NCBI GenBank assembly: GCA_013399305.1
Contig: VXAI01000035.1
Coordinates: forward strand, 3,270,215 to 3,334,214
Origin: Rostratula benghalensis
Lineage: Eukaryota; Chordata; Aves; Charadriiformes; Rostratulidae
Direction of reading: 5' to 3'
DNA: 64,000 nucleotides
In this document: in pieces, positions 30,201 through 40,100 of the stretch
How positions within the stretch are numbered: position 1 is the first letter of the stretch
Layout: every line of letters starts with the position of its first letter
Program-made: the position numbers and the translations under genes
The notes under the pieces: generated by a model
Seen by the model: the letters and a program-made list of their open reading frames with translations, nothing else
What the model was told of the DNA's origin: nothing
Database searches by the model: none

Positions 30201-33200
30201 CAGGACCTTCACCACAGCCACATGGGGTCAACAGGACTTGCTTTAGGGATGGTTGTCTTCACCAGAGAGCAAGAGAAGGCAGCTGAGAATAGCTGTATCT
30301 CAAGTCACTACAGCTGGGTTCATTAAAGCTTGCCCATTAAAGCCTTAGGTCTCTTTTTTCCCAGAAACATCACGGGAATTAACTGTTGTAAAGCAATTTG
30401 CAGTAAGTGCTAAGTGTTATTTGACTTATACTGATTCCTAGTGTTAATAAGTGCACCTTTTTTTTTTTTCCTTTTTAGAGAAAAAAGCATATGCAAGCAT
30501 GAAATACTGGAATTTTCTGCCACATCTCTTGACTGCACATGTGCAAATTGCACATCTGCAAATTTGGCCCAGGCAACATTTAGCTATCAAAAGCTTCTAG
30601 AAACAAGTTGTTCTGAGCATTGTTGTGAGAACACTCTGAGAATATTAAATACTAATATGTGTTGTATTTTTCACGTCAGAGGAACAAGTTTGTCTACAGA
30701 GCAGAGGGACCTTTTATTTTATCCATTCCCCACATATCACCCAAACCAAAACTGGTTGTTCTTCTCAAGGCTTGTCCTCAGGAATTTAAAAGAACCCACA
30801 TGACATTTTTTGGCCTTGCTCTATCTGTGCATGTTCTATCCATTTTGTTTACAGATATTTTCATTTTCTGCCTCTCGTTTGTGTAATTCAGGGGCTCAGT
30901 CATTACAGGGAAGCTATTAAATCCAAGCAATGAACTTGTTTAACACACAAAAATAAAGAGAAAACATTACTGCAAATTAAAATTGTGGTCATATTTGTTA
31001 AACTCATAAAGAACAAAAGAATTACCTAAATAACTGTCAGTGTAAGTTAATATATCAAAGCTAAAATGATGGACATCGTTATATGCCTTAACAGATTCTC
31101 CTTAACTGCAATGAGAAAAAGATTGAGCCCTTTGACAGTAACCAAAAGGCACACTGAAGGTAGGCAGGTACCTCATATGATGCTCATTGACCTCCTGTGG
31201 TTACTAGCTCCACAGCAGGGTTTCCACTGCAAACAACCTGCAAGAGGACAGCCAGAAGCAAGCAACTGGAAGTCCTGGACCAGTGCACAGCAAATGTCTG
31301 CTTAGCTTTTACAAATATCCTGGGAAAGCATGTCTCAAAATCAAGTTTGAATAAAATCTCCTTATCTGGTGTTGCAGTGAGGAGACTGAGTGCTGTCATC
31401 TTGGTTACTAAAGGGACAAATGGGACACATACACAATCCGTTACAGAGGAGCAAGCCTGTTTTTTCTGCTAGGCTGCTTCCAGAAACAGGTGGCATAAGG
31501 GTTTGAGCTCTCCAGATACATTTGCTTCTTTGACATCCTTTGTTCAAGCCATTCTGCTTCCCTGCACTCTTCTGGTAGCAAAAGGTATCGCCTACAGCAG
31601 TTTTTCCATCAACTTCAGAAACATTTGGAGAGGGCCTGAATGAACCAAAGTTACTTTTACTCCAGTTTTACGGGGGCTTCTGTATTTCTTGTCATCTTAA
31701 AAATATTCATTAATTGCTACTTGACAAGAGTGTTAGTATACCACTGCTGAATCATATTTTTTTCCTAAGTTCCTACTTTCCACGTGTCACTGACTTGTAT
31801 TTCAGTAATAAGGTATTTGGAAATACTTTACAAGCCAATCATTTACCGTAAACTTGCCACGTAAGAATTTGTGTTGACCTAGATGGCACATATATAAAAT
31901 GTATTTTAAAAAAAAGTCAACAATAAAATACTTCTTACACAAGATGATACAAAAGATATATTTGAGTTGTCTGTCTTCATTACAAAATTTCTCACTGTGT
32001 GTACGTACTTCAGGTTACAGATAATTTACACTATTTTTCCCAGGAATTCTTTAAAGTATATTCTTTAAAGTAATCTAAGCAATATGAGAAAAGACTTAAA
32101 AGAACTGTGTTGATCAGCCATCTAAACCAGCAGGAATGCCTAGCAAACCAACAGCACTTCCAATTCCCATCAATATGTTTCAGTATCTTTAATGGGATTA
32201 TTGATGCAGCAATTTCTGCAAACAACTTTCCTACTTAGCCACTTTACAGCAGTTCTACATGAATCCAATGAGGTTGATTGTTGCAATCACCTAATACACT
32301 GCTTATACAGGCTAATAATTCTTCCAGTTATAAAAACCAATTATTCTCTATGAGAACCCGAAACAGGTTGCAGCTTAAAAACTTCTTTTTCTCCTTCACA
32401 AATCAAATACTGCTTTTTACGAAGAGATGTCACAGGTAGCTACAGCCAGTGGCTTAGGAAGTCTTCTGATTTGATTTTAAGCAGTATCAGGGAAAAAAAA
32501 GGGTACTTTGAGCTTACTCACAGCATATGGACTTACCTTCCCACAAGCTCTGCAATGATGCCTTCTTTTAGTGAATGTAAATCTGGCCTCGCATTTCATA
32601 CAGTTTGGTGCTTGAGAATCTGGAACCCAGACTGGAGCCACCTCACCCAAAGTTGTAAAAGGCTTTCTGGCTGAAGCTCCAAACTGACCAGCTCTGAGAT
32701 CGTTATCTGGACTATCTGGGGCTACTGCAAGGCACGGACTACTAGAGACTCCAGATTCATACTCTTCCAAATGTTCCCCATTAGTATCAGTACCAGAGGC
32801 ATTTAAAGATGTTCCACCCGGAAATGCATCTGCTGTATCCCCTAACTGTGTCTTACCAAAGACATTTTTGTTTTTACTATTTCCTCCACAATTTGGGGGC
32901 ACAAGATCATTTTGTAAGTGGTCTGATAATGGCTTTGGAATCTGCAGTTTAAGATTTGTAGGTTGTTTAGGTCTTGCACCACCAAAAGGAACACTGATAG
33001 ACTGCAGATTAGTCACCGGTTTTGGTGAAGTTTGCCCTTGCATGGATGAAACCTGACTACAAAGATTACGTAAATAGTTTTTCTTTATGTGGTCACCAGT
33101 GCTGTTTAAAATAAGAGCACTCCCTTCTGTGGTCTCATTTCCCCTCTGTTCATAAACATTAGTGTAACATTCTGACTTGCTCTCCTCTATCTCCTTTTCC

Positions 33201-35471
33201 TCTGTTACTGAATCTTCCTTGGAGGGTAAAGTCTTTGGAACATGAGCAACAACTGGGTTCTGCATTCCATAGGAATCACAACCATTAGACAGAGAGCTTG
33301 CTGCTGATGTAGCCATCACATCAGAGAGCCTGGACCCTTCAAGCTCCTCTATACCAGTCCCTTTTAAGTCTATGCCTGCCTCCATCATCCCATCTCCACC
33401 TTCTTTTTTATTACTAGATGCCTCATCAGGCTGTTTCGTCTGCAAAAGTCTTTCATTCTCTCCCAGAGTTTGCTTATTATTCATCTCATTCAACTTTGTC
33501 AGTTCCCAGTTAGCCACCTCTGGAGATTCAGGGTAACACTCTGCCACGCTGAGCAATTCCCTTGTGCCAAGATTTTTATCACATTCAATGACTTCGCTTC
33601 CAGCGGCACTAACATCCTCAGGGGCAAAGTGCTCTTCTGCAACAAGTTCCTTGTAACTGCCACTATCAGCCAGGTTAGGTTGACAAGTTTCAGGGAGCCC
33701 AGGTAGCCTAGACTGCAGCTGTTGGGTTGTTTCCTGTTCTGCAATTAAGCTTCCATTACTTGAACCAGAGCAAGAGGTTTTAGCTTCTAAATCTGTTCTC
33801 TGGGGAATGGCTTTACCAGCAAAATTTTCAACCGATACACAATTTTGTTGCATTTTAACAGCACCATCAACCGGTGTCTGTAAGAGAGTCACTGCATTAA
33901 TCCCTGCAGTTGTAGCTTCTGAAACCAGTGAGTCTTTACTCATATTAAAATCATCCTTTAATCGAGAGGAGGGGCATGCAACGGTCAGGCTCTCAGATGA
34001 AGCATTAATCAAATGACTTATAGAGTCGTCTTCAGTGCACAGCTGATTGACTTGCTTTTCTGTATCTATATCTTTTTCCATGGATCCATTTACAGTAACA
34101 CTAAACTGGTCACTCTGTTGGTTTTCAGTATCCAGTGTAAAGCTAATAGTGTTCATTAAGGACTGACTGTTGTAATTTTTACAATCCAGCAAATCGCCAC
34201 TTTGTAGTGTTCTTCTGTCACAGTTATGCATGACTGCCACCACTAGTACATTTTTCTCCTCTGGCAAGCAAGCTGTATTCCCACATTTCCTGTCTCCTGT
34301 TTCCACAGTGTTACACTGATCACCCCGACTACTATTTCTTTTCATCAACTGATCGTCTGCTGCTGCCTGATCGTCAATCCACATGACTGGGGTCTCTGGG
34401 CTTATGCTAAAATCCTTCCCATTAGCACAGTGATCCCCTTCTCCTGTTGGTGTAGTCACTGGATGAGACAAGGAGAAAGACTTTAATCTCTGCTGACATT
34501 CATGAGGAGTTGTAGCTTCATTCACATTGGCCACGGTAGGGTTAAATGACAGACGACGAGAAGGAGGATCTAGAATCTGATTCCACTTTGCACCCAGTAG
34601 TGCAGGTGAAACAGCGGCATCTGAAAAAGTGTTTAAATAAGAGAACTTACTGTCCTATTAACACTACAGGTTCTATTACAGGTTCTGTCACATTTCCTTG
34701 CCCCAAATATAAATGTGTTCAAATACGAGTACAACAGTAAAACACATCTGCCATACCTAACATCCTTGGGCAACCATTAGCAGTGTAATTGCAAAATGTT
34801 TCTGGAACTCCAGAAGTTTAGAGCTACACCTATTGGTATATAGATTGGATTTGCACAAGTAACTTTAAACTCTTGATTAATGTACTTCAGACAGCTAGAA
34901 ATGCCTAGTAAGATTCCCACACCCATAAAATGTTCAACTTCCTTGACAGCACAGAAGTAGCAATTAGAAAAAAATTTAATACTTCAAATGTGATAACGTT
35001 CAGTCTGTGATTTATGTGACCTAATAAAACATTTTTTGCTCAAGTCTCCCAAAACGGCAGAAGAAGCTTAAAATAAAATTTGCCTAATTTGCTTAAAATA
35101 AATGATTAAAATATTGCCACTGAGATTAAGCTTCACAAAGCCTTTCTTTAAAAGGTGTACAGAAGACTGTCTATGGAAAGAGCGAGAGATTTTAAAAATG
35201 TAAACAAGGTTAATGGAAACAGAATAGAAAACTAACAAATACTGAAGATCTAATCATGCAAAATTAACAATTTTTTTTTGCAAGTTCTGAGATTAATTTA
35301 AAATTCAAACACAAAAACGGTATCACAGAGCTCTCCCTTTTCAGAGGTGCTCTGCAGAATACATCTAATGTGCATCTACCATCTTGTTCAAAATGACTCA
35401 CCTTCGTTTTGCTCAAATTCATCTAAAACCTTATCGAGGTTATACGCCTCTGCTTGGAAATAGTTCTCCAT
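110..35471 (-). CDS. ZFYVE9: ZFYVE9 / SARA (Smad anchor for receptor activation), full coding span, 17 coding exons
   Basis: Joined exons (minus strand, high to low): 35402-35471, 32537-34620, 27511-27610, 23777-23953, 23266-23435, 22664-22787, 20862-20984, 19472-19627, 11539-11763, 9044-9126, 8202-8306, 5644-5794, 4348-4428, 2912-3074, 2171-2276, 1091-1267, 110-271. The total is 4,257 nt, giving 1,418 aa plus stop. Seen: start [19 protein letters not shown] finger at about 688-748 with WVPD (688-691), RRHHCR (709-714), RVC (740-742) and Cys 697/700/713/716/721/724/742/745; RVWF at 819-822; C-terminus ending [10 protein letters not shown]. Known for the family: SARA sits on early endosomes through PI3P, presents SMAD2/SMAD3 to the activated TGF-beta type I receptor, and carries a C-terminal region shared with endofin (ZFYVE16). 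The high match to the remembered human protein, including long invariant blocks, separates it from ZFYVE16. No frameshift or internal stop was found, so the gene is inferred to be functional. Confidence 0.97.
272..1090 (-). other. ZFYVE9 intron (last)
   Basis: Intron of 819 nt with donor gtaagt and acceptor gcag. Short ORFs here have no recognisable similarity. There is a G-run near 876-890. Nothing else was noted. Confidence 0.8.
1091..1267 (-). CDS. ZFYVE9: ZFYVE9 coding exon (residues 1307-1365)
   Basis: Exon of 177 nt, phase 0 at both ends (59 codons), with acceptor ccttcag and donor gtaagt. It encodes [11 protein letters not shown] through TLDSDQ, including [16 protein letters not shown], a strongly conserved block of the SARA C-terminal region. 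Confidence 0.96.
1268..2170 (-). other. ZFYVE9 intron
   Basis: Intron of 903 nt. A chance plus-strand ORF at 1570-1995 starts with a hydrophobic stretch, but it lies wholly in the intron and resembles nothing I know. Confidence 0.75.
2171..2276 (-). CDS. ZFYVE9: ZFYVE9 coding exon (residues 1271-1306)
   Basis: Exon of 106 nt. Its first base completes a Gly codon begun in the previous exon. It reads [19 protein letters not shown] through KVIRWTE and ends in phase 0 before gtaagt. The acceptor is taken as the first AG (tgttcccag), because the second AG 10 nt downstream would break the frame. Confidence 0.95.
2277..2911 (-). other. ZFYVE9 intron
   Basis: Intron of 635 nt. No repeat or gene is recognisable in it. 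Confidence 0.8.
2912..3074 (-). CDS. ZFYVE9: ZFYVE9 coding exon (residues 1217-1270)
   Basis: Exon of 163 nt with acceptor ttccctag and donor gtaagt. Two bases complete an Asp codon, then it reads [18 protein letters not shown] through [11 protein letters not shown], leaving two bases for the next Gly. It belongs to the conserved C-terminal region. Confidence 0.95.
3075..4347 (-). other. ZFYVE9 intron
   Basis: Intron of 1,273 nt, moderately GC-rich in the middle (3300-3900). No recognisable element was seen. Confidence 0.75.
4348..4428 (-). CDS. ZFYVE9: ZFYVE9 coding exon (residues 1190-1216)
   Basis: Exon of 81 nt with acceptor ttgttgcag and donor gtaaga. It encodes the rest of a Val codon, then [20 protein letters not shown] through SSIVE plus one base. 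It is the smallest coding exon apart from the one carrying the start codon. Confidence 0.95.
4429..5643 (-). other. ZFYVE9 intron
   Basis: Intron of 1,215 nt. It contains a short CACCAA-type tandem near 5580-5600 and several chance ORFs. No gene or recognised repeat family was seen. Confidence 0.75.
5644..5794 (-). CDS. ZFYVE9: ZFYVE9 coding exon (residues 1140-1189)
   Basis: Exon of 151 nt, starting in phase 0 with [19 protein letters not shown] and ending NQPRK plus one base before gtgagc. Acceptor is tttgcag. The block is nearly identical to mammalian SARA. Confidence 0.96.
5795..8201 (-). other. ZFYVE9 intron
   Basis: Intron of 2,407 nt, AT-rich. An A-rich imperfect repeat (aaaaacaag units) lies at 6600-6637. 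Nothing else was recognised. Confidence 0.75.
8202..8306 (-). CDS. ZFYVE9: ZFYVE9 coding exon (residues 1105-1139)
   Basis: Exon of 105 nt, phase 0 at both ends, encoding [19 protein letters not shown] through SNRYNE. Acceptor is attaccag and donor gtaagg. It lies within the conserved C-terminal region. Confidence 0.96.
8307..9043 (-). other. ZFYVE9 intron
   Basis: Intron of 737 nt. No distinctive content was seen. Confidence 0.8.
9044..9126 (-). CDS. ZFYVE9: ZFYVE9 coding exon (residues 1077-1104)
   Basis: Exon of 83 nt with acceptor tcctag. Two bases complete a Leu codon, then it reads [19 protein letters not shown] through MNLLA, ending in phase 0 before gtgagt. Confidence 0.95.
9127..11538 (-). 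other. ZFYVE9 intron
   Basis: Intron of 2,412 nt. It holds an A-run (10807-10822), a GT microsatellite (11455-11475) and a chance 169-codon plus-strand ORF at 10162-10671 with no recognisable similarity. Confidence 0.75.
11455..11475. repeat. (GT)n microsatellite
   Basis: About ten uninterrupted GT dinucleotides inside a ZFYVE9 intron, close to the donor side of the 11539-11763 exon. Confidence 0.9.
11539..11763 (-). CDS. ZFYVE9: ZFYVE9 coding exon (residues 1002-1076)
   Basis: Exon of 225 nt with acceptor ttcatag and donor gtaagt. It reads [20 protein letters not shown] through [10 protein letters not shown], flanked by split Gly and Leu codons. The long stretch [20 protein letters not shown] is typical of the SARA/endofin C-terminal region. 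Confidence 0.97.
11764..19471 (-). other. ZFYVE9 intron (7.7 kb)
   Basis: Intron of 7,708 nt. Contents noted: A-run 14670-14685, a CR1 3'-end fragment at about 15025-15135, and a GC-richer ORF-bearing patch at 17080-17440. Otherwise it is AT-rich sequence without recognisable genes. Confidence 0.75.
15025..15135 (-). mobile_element. CR1 LINE 3'-end fragment
   Basis: Plus-strand text 'ggaatcattgtggttggaaa' followed by gacctctaagatcatcgagt-like sequence is the reverse complement of the avian CR1 3' terminus. The fragment is short, 5'-truncated and diverged. Its precise borders are estimated. Confidence 0.8.
19472..19627 (-). CDS. ZFYVE9: ZFYVE9 coding exon (residues 950-1001)
   Basis: Exon of 156 nt with acceptor ctctgcag and donor gtagga. 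It encodes a split Tyr, then [39 protein letters not shown] and DALA plus one base of Gly. It is almost invariant relative to human SARA. Confidence 0.96.
19628..20861 (-). other. ZFYVE9 intron
   Basis: Intron of 1,234 nt, AT-rich, containing a (TTCC)n microsatellite at 20413-20437. Confidence 0.8.
20413..20437. repeat. (TTCC)n microsatellite
   Basis: Six consecutive TTCC units inside a ZFYVE9 intron. Confidence 0.9.
20862..20984 (-). CDS. ZFYVE9: ZFYVE9 coding exon (residues 909-949)
   Basis: Exon of 123 nt with acceptor tttcacag and donor gtaagt. It encodes a split Asp, then [39 protein letters not shown] and one base of Tyr. It marks the start of the highly conserved C-terminal part. Confidence 0.96.
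20985..22663 (-). other. ZFYVE9 intron
   Basis: Intron of 1,679 nt, AT-rich. No recognisable element was seen. Confidence 0.8.
22664..22787 (-). CDS. ZFYVE9: ZFYVE9 coding exon (residues 868-908)
   Basis: Exon of 124 nt with acceptor cttgtag and donor gtgagt. It starts in phase 0 with [20 protein letters not shown] and runs to ISTGVKG plus one base. It connects the Smad-binding part to the C-terminal region. Confidence 0.95.
22788..23265 (-). other. ZFYVE9 intron
   Basis: Intron of 478 nt. It contains a 21-nt tandem duplication (aaaagtaatctaaatgtaaa-type unit, two copies, about 22820-22860). Confidence 0.8.
23266..23435 (-). CDS. ZFYVE9: ZFYVE9 coding exon (residues 811-867), RVWF motif
   Basis: Exon of 170 nt with acceptor ctctctag and donor gtaagg. 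Two bases complete a Val codon, then it reads [20 protein letters not shown] through NNSLSAD, ending in phase 0. RVWF at residues 819-822 fits the RVxF consensus for PP1 docking. It also forms the end of the Smad-binding segment as defined in human SARA. Confidence 0.96.
23436..23776 (-). other. ZFYVE9 intron with old CR1 fragment
   Basis: Intron of 341 nt. Much of it (about 23540-23690) resembles a diverged CR1 3' end on the minus strand. Confidence 0.75.
23540..23690 (-). mobile_element. Diverged CR1 LINE fragment
   Basis: Plus-strand text 'ggactgggagggacttaaga', then catcatctagt and later gtccttaaaaatccaaag, follows the reverse complement of an old CR1 3' region (agggacct..atctagtcc..ttaaaaacctcc). 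Divergence is high and the borders are approximate. Confidence 0.6.
23777..23953 (-). CDS. ZFYVE9: ZFYVE9 coding exon (residues 752-810), Smad-binding segment, in-frame cassette
   Basis: Exon of 177 nt (59 codons), phase 1 at both ends, so skipping it keeps the frame. It encodes [19 protein letters not shown] through VLKHPGAE, which is most of the SMAD2/3-binding domain of SARA. The donor reads gtacaa, weaker than every other donor in this gene. The acceptor is gctttag, with a second in-frame AG 6 nt downstream. From memory, a human isoform lacks about 59 residues at this point. Confidence 0.96.
23954..27510 (-). other. ZFYVE9 intron
   Basis: Intron of 3,557 nt, AT-rich with short A-runs. 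No gene or clear repeat family was recognised. Confidence 0.75.
27511..27610 (-). CDS. ZFYVE9: ZFYVE9 coding exon (residues 719-751), second half of the FYVE finger
   Basis: Exon of 100 nt with acceptor ggttccag and donor gtaagt. It encodes [20 protein letters not shown], then [13 protein letters not shown] plus one base. It supplies four of the eight zinc-binding cysteines (721, 724, 742, 745) and the RVC signature. The intron falls exactly between ...CRACGK and VFCAAC. Confidence 0.97.
27611..32536 (-). other. ZFYVE9 intron (4.9 kb)
   Basis: Intron of 4,926 nt, AT-rich. Only chance ORFs such as 30441-30803 are present. No recognisable gene, RNA gene or repeat family was seen. Confidence 0.75.
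32537..34620 (-). CDS. ZFYVE9: ZFYVE9 large coding exon (residues 24-718): long N-terminal region and first half of the FYVE finger
   Basis: Exon of 2,084 nt with acceptor cactttttcag and donor gtaagt. Two bases complete an Asp codon, then [19 protein letters not shown] follows. The middle is rich in Ser, Asp, Glu and Asn without a folded domain I can name, and is probably disordered. Conserved islands include [24 protein letters not shown] sequence near the start, [20 protein letters not shown] and [20 protein letters not shown]. The end reads [20 protein letters not shown] then the [10 protein letters not shown] motif, which binds PI3P and provides Cys 697, 700, 713 and 716. A roughly 2 kb exon at this place is also typical of human ZFYVE9. 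Confidence 0.97.
34621..35401 (-). other. ZFYVE9 intron
   Basis: Intron of 781 nt, AT-rich, with donor gtgagt. Nothing else was recognised. Confidence 0.8.
35402..35471 (-). CDS. ZFYVE9: ZFYVE9 first coding exon (residues 1-23)
   Basis: The ATG is at 35469-35471 in the context gacaaATGG (C at -3, G at +4). It encodes [20 protein letters not shown] then QNE plus one base before gtgagt. The peptide matches the human SARA N-terminus almost residue for residue, which fixes the start. Confidence 0.97.
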
Positions 35472-35506
35472 TTGTCAGGGAAAGACCACCAGATTCTTGT
35501 CTGAAC
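35472..35506 (-). other. ZFYVE9: ZFYVE9 5' UTR part of exon 2
   Basis: Between a likely acceptor (tctctggcag before 35506) and the start codon. The polypyrimidine tract is weak, so the exact exon start is less certain than for the coding exons. Confidence 0.65.
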
Positions 35507-36794
35507 CTGCCAGAGAACAAGTTGCCATCAGATATTTAACCTTCAGTCAGCAGTTTTCTACTACATATTGCCCTGATTTAAAGGGAAAAGTAATCATTTG
35601 TAAATCAAATTTTATGTACATTACATGCATAAATCAAAAATATTTTCCAGGAATAAAAATTATTTGTGCGCTTAAACTTGCTTAATTCAGATTAACCACC
35701 TCCCCAGACTTCCTTTGGATTTTATTACCTCCTGTTTACAAATATGTTTTTTAAAATGTTAAAATTTAAGAAAACCCCATATTTTATTTTTTTTAAGAGT
35801 ATTTGCAATCTCTTACAAAATAATGGTTTTAAAAATCCTGCCACAACTAAAAAAGCAAACGTGTTGATGTAAACCAGGGGTCTGCAGCAACATTTGAAGA
35901 AGACAGGTTCATTTTTACACAATGGCTGTTACAGCAACAGAAAACATCCTCATGAAATGAATAAAAGAATACTAAGCAAACTGAGTTTGCAAATCCATGT
36001 CAGTTCAAAGTAGGTTGTATTCCACACCATAGAACTTATAAAACAATACGCACACCTCTCCCTGTACTTAATACAATGCATTTTCTATTTATTGTGACAG
36101 ATCTTTTTGAGAGGCCAAAATAAAAGGAAATTTATTTTTTTTTCAGGATTTGGGAGAAAGTTATCTACAGGCAACACATCAAATTGAATTCTGCAATTCA
36201 GAAATTCCCTGACTGCTTAGAAGCTTCTCTTTAGGGCAATGTAACAAAAACCAAAGTCATATAGTTCCTTCTCACACAATGTTTGCTTAGGAACTGTAAA
36301 ATGCTACCTATATAGGAAACAATTTTCCTCACATCTCAAGCTTTTATTTTCATTACATCTGAGTGCAATTTTCATTATTATTCAGATGACAGATTTTTTC
36401 CATGAACAGGGAGAGAGGGAAGGGGAAGAGTTTTCACCAAAGCACTGCCACTGTAACAGATGATCGAGGATTTGTTTCACTGAACAATGTCAAACACAGC
36501 CCCATGCTTTGGCCCTCCCAGCTCATTGTCAATGCCTCTCTGAGTGTTTGAAGGCATTGCCTCAACTTCTCACATCCAAGAAAAACACAGACCTCCACCT
36601 GATAAACAGAACAAGAGCCTCTAAGATATTTCAACCCCCAAATGATGACGGCAGTGCAATGCTGACACTAAGGTGGCATTGCCACATGCATGTGTCTAAC
36701 CATCAGAACCACCATAATAGCAAAAGCAAAATTGCTCCAATTGCTCCAGTCAGAAAGTAAGAGTCTAGACAACCAGAATCCCAACTAAAATCTG

Positions 36795-36990
36795 AAGATC
36801 ACGCTTTCAGTTCTGTGCTACCACTAATTAGCTCATGTGGCTTTGAACAAGTAGCTTAAACTCTCCATGCTTCTGATTTTTTAATGTATACCAGGCTAAC
36901 AGTATTCTGTGTCACTCCTCATTTCCCAGAGATGCTTCAGAGATTCATACTTGTAAAAGTTGTTAAAGGACTTAATGGTGTTCCTTGAAT
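36795..36990 (+). mobile_element. MIR-like (core-SINE) relic
   Basis: The series ctgtgctaccactaattagc, then tgtggctttgaacaagtagc, then ttaaactctccatgcttctg follows the MIR consensus order (GCCACTTACTAGCTGTGTGACC, GGGCAAGTTACTTAACCTCTC). It is heavily diverged, as expected of an ancient element. Borders are approximate. Confidence 0.55.
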
Positions 36991-37140
36991 TGTGCTAGTT
37001 CTTAAAATGTCTGCTTTAATAATTCTTGTTCCCCTGAAAGGCAGGCACTGGAAATCTAGCAAAATGCACACAAGAAATTAGTCTCATCAAAAGGTAATAC
37101 TCTCAGGCTGGAAAGGAAGATGACAAAGGAGAAATGGGTA

Positions 37141-37171
<31 letters not shown>

Positions 37172-37178
37172 CAAAAAA
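37141..37178. repeat. (CAAAA)n pentanucleotide repeat
   Basis: About six to seven CAAAA units in the first intron. Confidence 0.9.
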
Positions 37179-40100
37179 CCCACACCCCAATGCAAAATAA
37201 TTAAATAACTTTCTACAGCTTTACATAATAAATAACATTTTTCCCCTAACAGTAGGAATATGGCCTTCTCGCTACCAAAGGTTTGTTGCAAGATTTCACC
37301 CTGATTCATTTTTAAAAACATTCACTACCAGCGAAGACATTTTCACTGAGAAATATGTGCCATAACCCATATACCATAAAGAGAGACCTTGATTTGATCT
37401 GTTCTCTGAACATCATCCAAAACAGCCTTATTCTCTTCAGAGCTGGCTTTCAGTGTTGTGAAATAAGGAAATGGAGGAGGAGAGGGTGAGAACCTTGTTT
37501 TGCAGTAAGAAACAGTGTTAGACCTGACAGCTAGACTCCAGCTCAATTAAAAACCTGCTCTTTTACACCAGAGATACAACAGACACAAGAAACACGTCAG
37601 AGGAAGTTTTCAACTTAAAACTATACCTCACTTTAACATTAGCTCCATAGTATCTTGATTTGAGGAAAACATCAACCAGTTCAATTTCAATTATTCCAAC
37701 ATTAAATACGGCTTCGTGTTTACTGAGGGCAAGAGCTACAAACAGGTTATTGGTACAGAGAGATCATGCATTAGAACATCACAAAATGCAGAGTTCAGGT
37801 CTCTAAGGTCGACCTCAAATTTGACACATGGTGCTTTTAAAAGATGACCACATTACAACATGAATACACTGCAATTAAATAGAATCAGATTAAATTATGT
37901 TTTAAAGACAGATGCAAAAAGCCAATTTTAAAGAAAGTTAGAGTAATGGCAACTTGGAAATTTCAATAAGCACCACCCAAAAAAAAAGGAGATAATTCTA
38001 AACTTGTCGTGTTACAAACTCCCAGATTGTCCTCTGTTCTGGGATATCAGATTAACTCCTGGAAGGAAAACAGATGGCTGGCCATATAATTTCCTGTATA
38101 CAGATGCAAAGATTATAACAAAAGCAATGAAGAAACTGGCCACCTTGATCAAAGGCTCCATTTCAGAAGGCAAAAAAAAAGCTCAACGTTTTACATTCTC
38201 TACCCAAACCCCGGTTCTGACCTCTAACTGTGACAGAACACACTCTTTGATCCCCTAGATAACTACTGTAAGGTCTTCCTGAGTTATCCAATCAGCCCAC
38301 CAAGTCATTGTATTGAAAAAAATTTTCATACCATTTTAACTGAAACAATTACATTTACCAAACACAATTCAATTTACCCACAGTAATTTTAAAAAGCAAA
38401 TGCTTCTCCTTAGACATACAAATACTAAATTCATTCAAACTACATCTGAACTGAGAGTTTGGAAGTTTTCTTGCACCTTTCTCTCCACCTCATTTCAAGT
38501 CCTTAACAGGAAGCATCTTTACCAGCCCAGTAAAAACCAGATACTAAAAAGTTAATTAGAACCTGTCCCAATGAACATTTTACTTGAATTTTTCTATTGA
38601 GTTCTAAACAACAAAAATTAACTCACTATAGTAAGACTGTTTTGTACAAAATGCCACATAATTTCACATCCATTTATACCATATTTAATTTACATTCTCA
38701 TGACAACATTCCAGTCTAGCAAACAATTTATGAAGATGTGAATAATTATTCCTAGGCAAAGTCCTGCTACTAAGGTCAATGATGTAAACAGCATTTGTCA
38801 GAGGAGCACTGCAAGACTGAAAAGTGTCACACAAAATTTTTGTGTTCAGAAGTTGAACTGTGATGCTGTCTGAAGCCTCCACACACCGATTTCTGTGCAC
38901 TTTGATCATGAAAAAGCACATCCAGCCAAGGCGTTCGCTAGGACACAGTCACAAAGTCTGCACTACGGGTGGCCCCAAAGAAATAGGCTACAAGCATTGA
39001 TTTTTTTGTTTTGTTCTGTTTATTTAAGAGAAGATAATGATTACTGACAAGCAAGTTGAGGGGGAAGGAACACTATGCTGTTTATACAGTTGCTGAAAAC
39101 ATGTTTTTAAGTAACTCTTTGGACAACTGCATTTTGATTCTGTGTTAACTTTCAAATGTTTAGAAAAATTCAGACCTGAGCATTCATGCAACTTCCGAAC
39201 CTAACTGAAAGCTTGATAAAATTCAGAACTAACTCAAATTTATGCACTTTGGAGTAAGCAGAATAGAAGCCACGTTTGCCCAACAATTCCTAAATTTTTC
39301 ATTGTCATGTAAACCAGGAAGAAGATACGCCTAACCAAAGAAAGCAGTGTTAGGAGTTAATAATAAAGATAGTAATTTTTATTTACTTTAGTCAGGATCT
39401 GGCTTTTAAAGTTGTATATTAAGTGTCATTTTATAGATTTGGAAAAATACAAATATTCAGACTTAGGAGTCCACATGTTTAACAATAACAAGAGCACATA
39501 AAGAAGATGTAGAATTTTGTTCCCACTCCTTTACACTCCCGATGTGGTTAGTATTTCATAGTATCTCTGTGAAAGTATTATTTTATTAATATCTGTATTA
39601 TCTAATATTAAAGATCTAATATTTGTGAGTTTAAAATTGGCTCAATGTCACAAAGGGATTTTTTTCTGTATTTTAAAAAATTCTAAGTAGAAATAATTAT
39701 GTGCAAACAAACACATGTAACTGTATGAATTCTGAAACACAAATGCAGGTGCTCAACCATGCAGTGAACCAAAATCCAGACTGAGGTATGCTCATAGTCC
39801 AAACTGCAGAGAGAAAAGACCATTTATATCATTACTGCTATTTTGTTTACTGATCTACCAGGATATTCGGAGACTCTTTTATTTTTGAACTCACAGCCAC
39901 TGAGCTGACAGCCACTCTTAGCTGAAATCTCATTGTCTATGCAAGTAGGTATTTCTCAGAAAAGGTCAGCTGCAGATCCTCAGGTCTAACATCCAAAATT
40001 ACTACTATTATATAAAAGAACACAACAACCCCCCCAAGCTTTTCCAGAAGTTTCTGCCCAAAGGCAAAACACACTGCCAAACCCACAGAAGTCCTTACTG

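Noticed and set aside
32477..34534. A 685-codon single-exon gene starting at 34534
   Set aside because: The frame is the large ZFYVE9 exon. The true reading continues upstream to the acceptor at 34620 and ends at the donor at 32537. The codon at 34534 is an internal GTG, and the last residues after CGK are intron.
110..35471. Assignment to ZFYVE16 (endofin) instead of ZFYVE9
   Set aside because: The N-terminus [15 protein letters not shown], the Smad-binding segment and the [14 protein letters not shown] block match SARA specifically.
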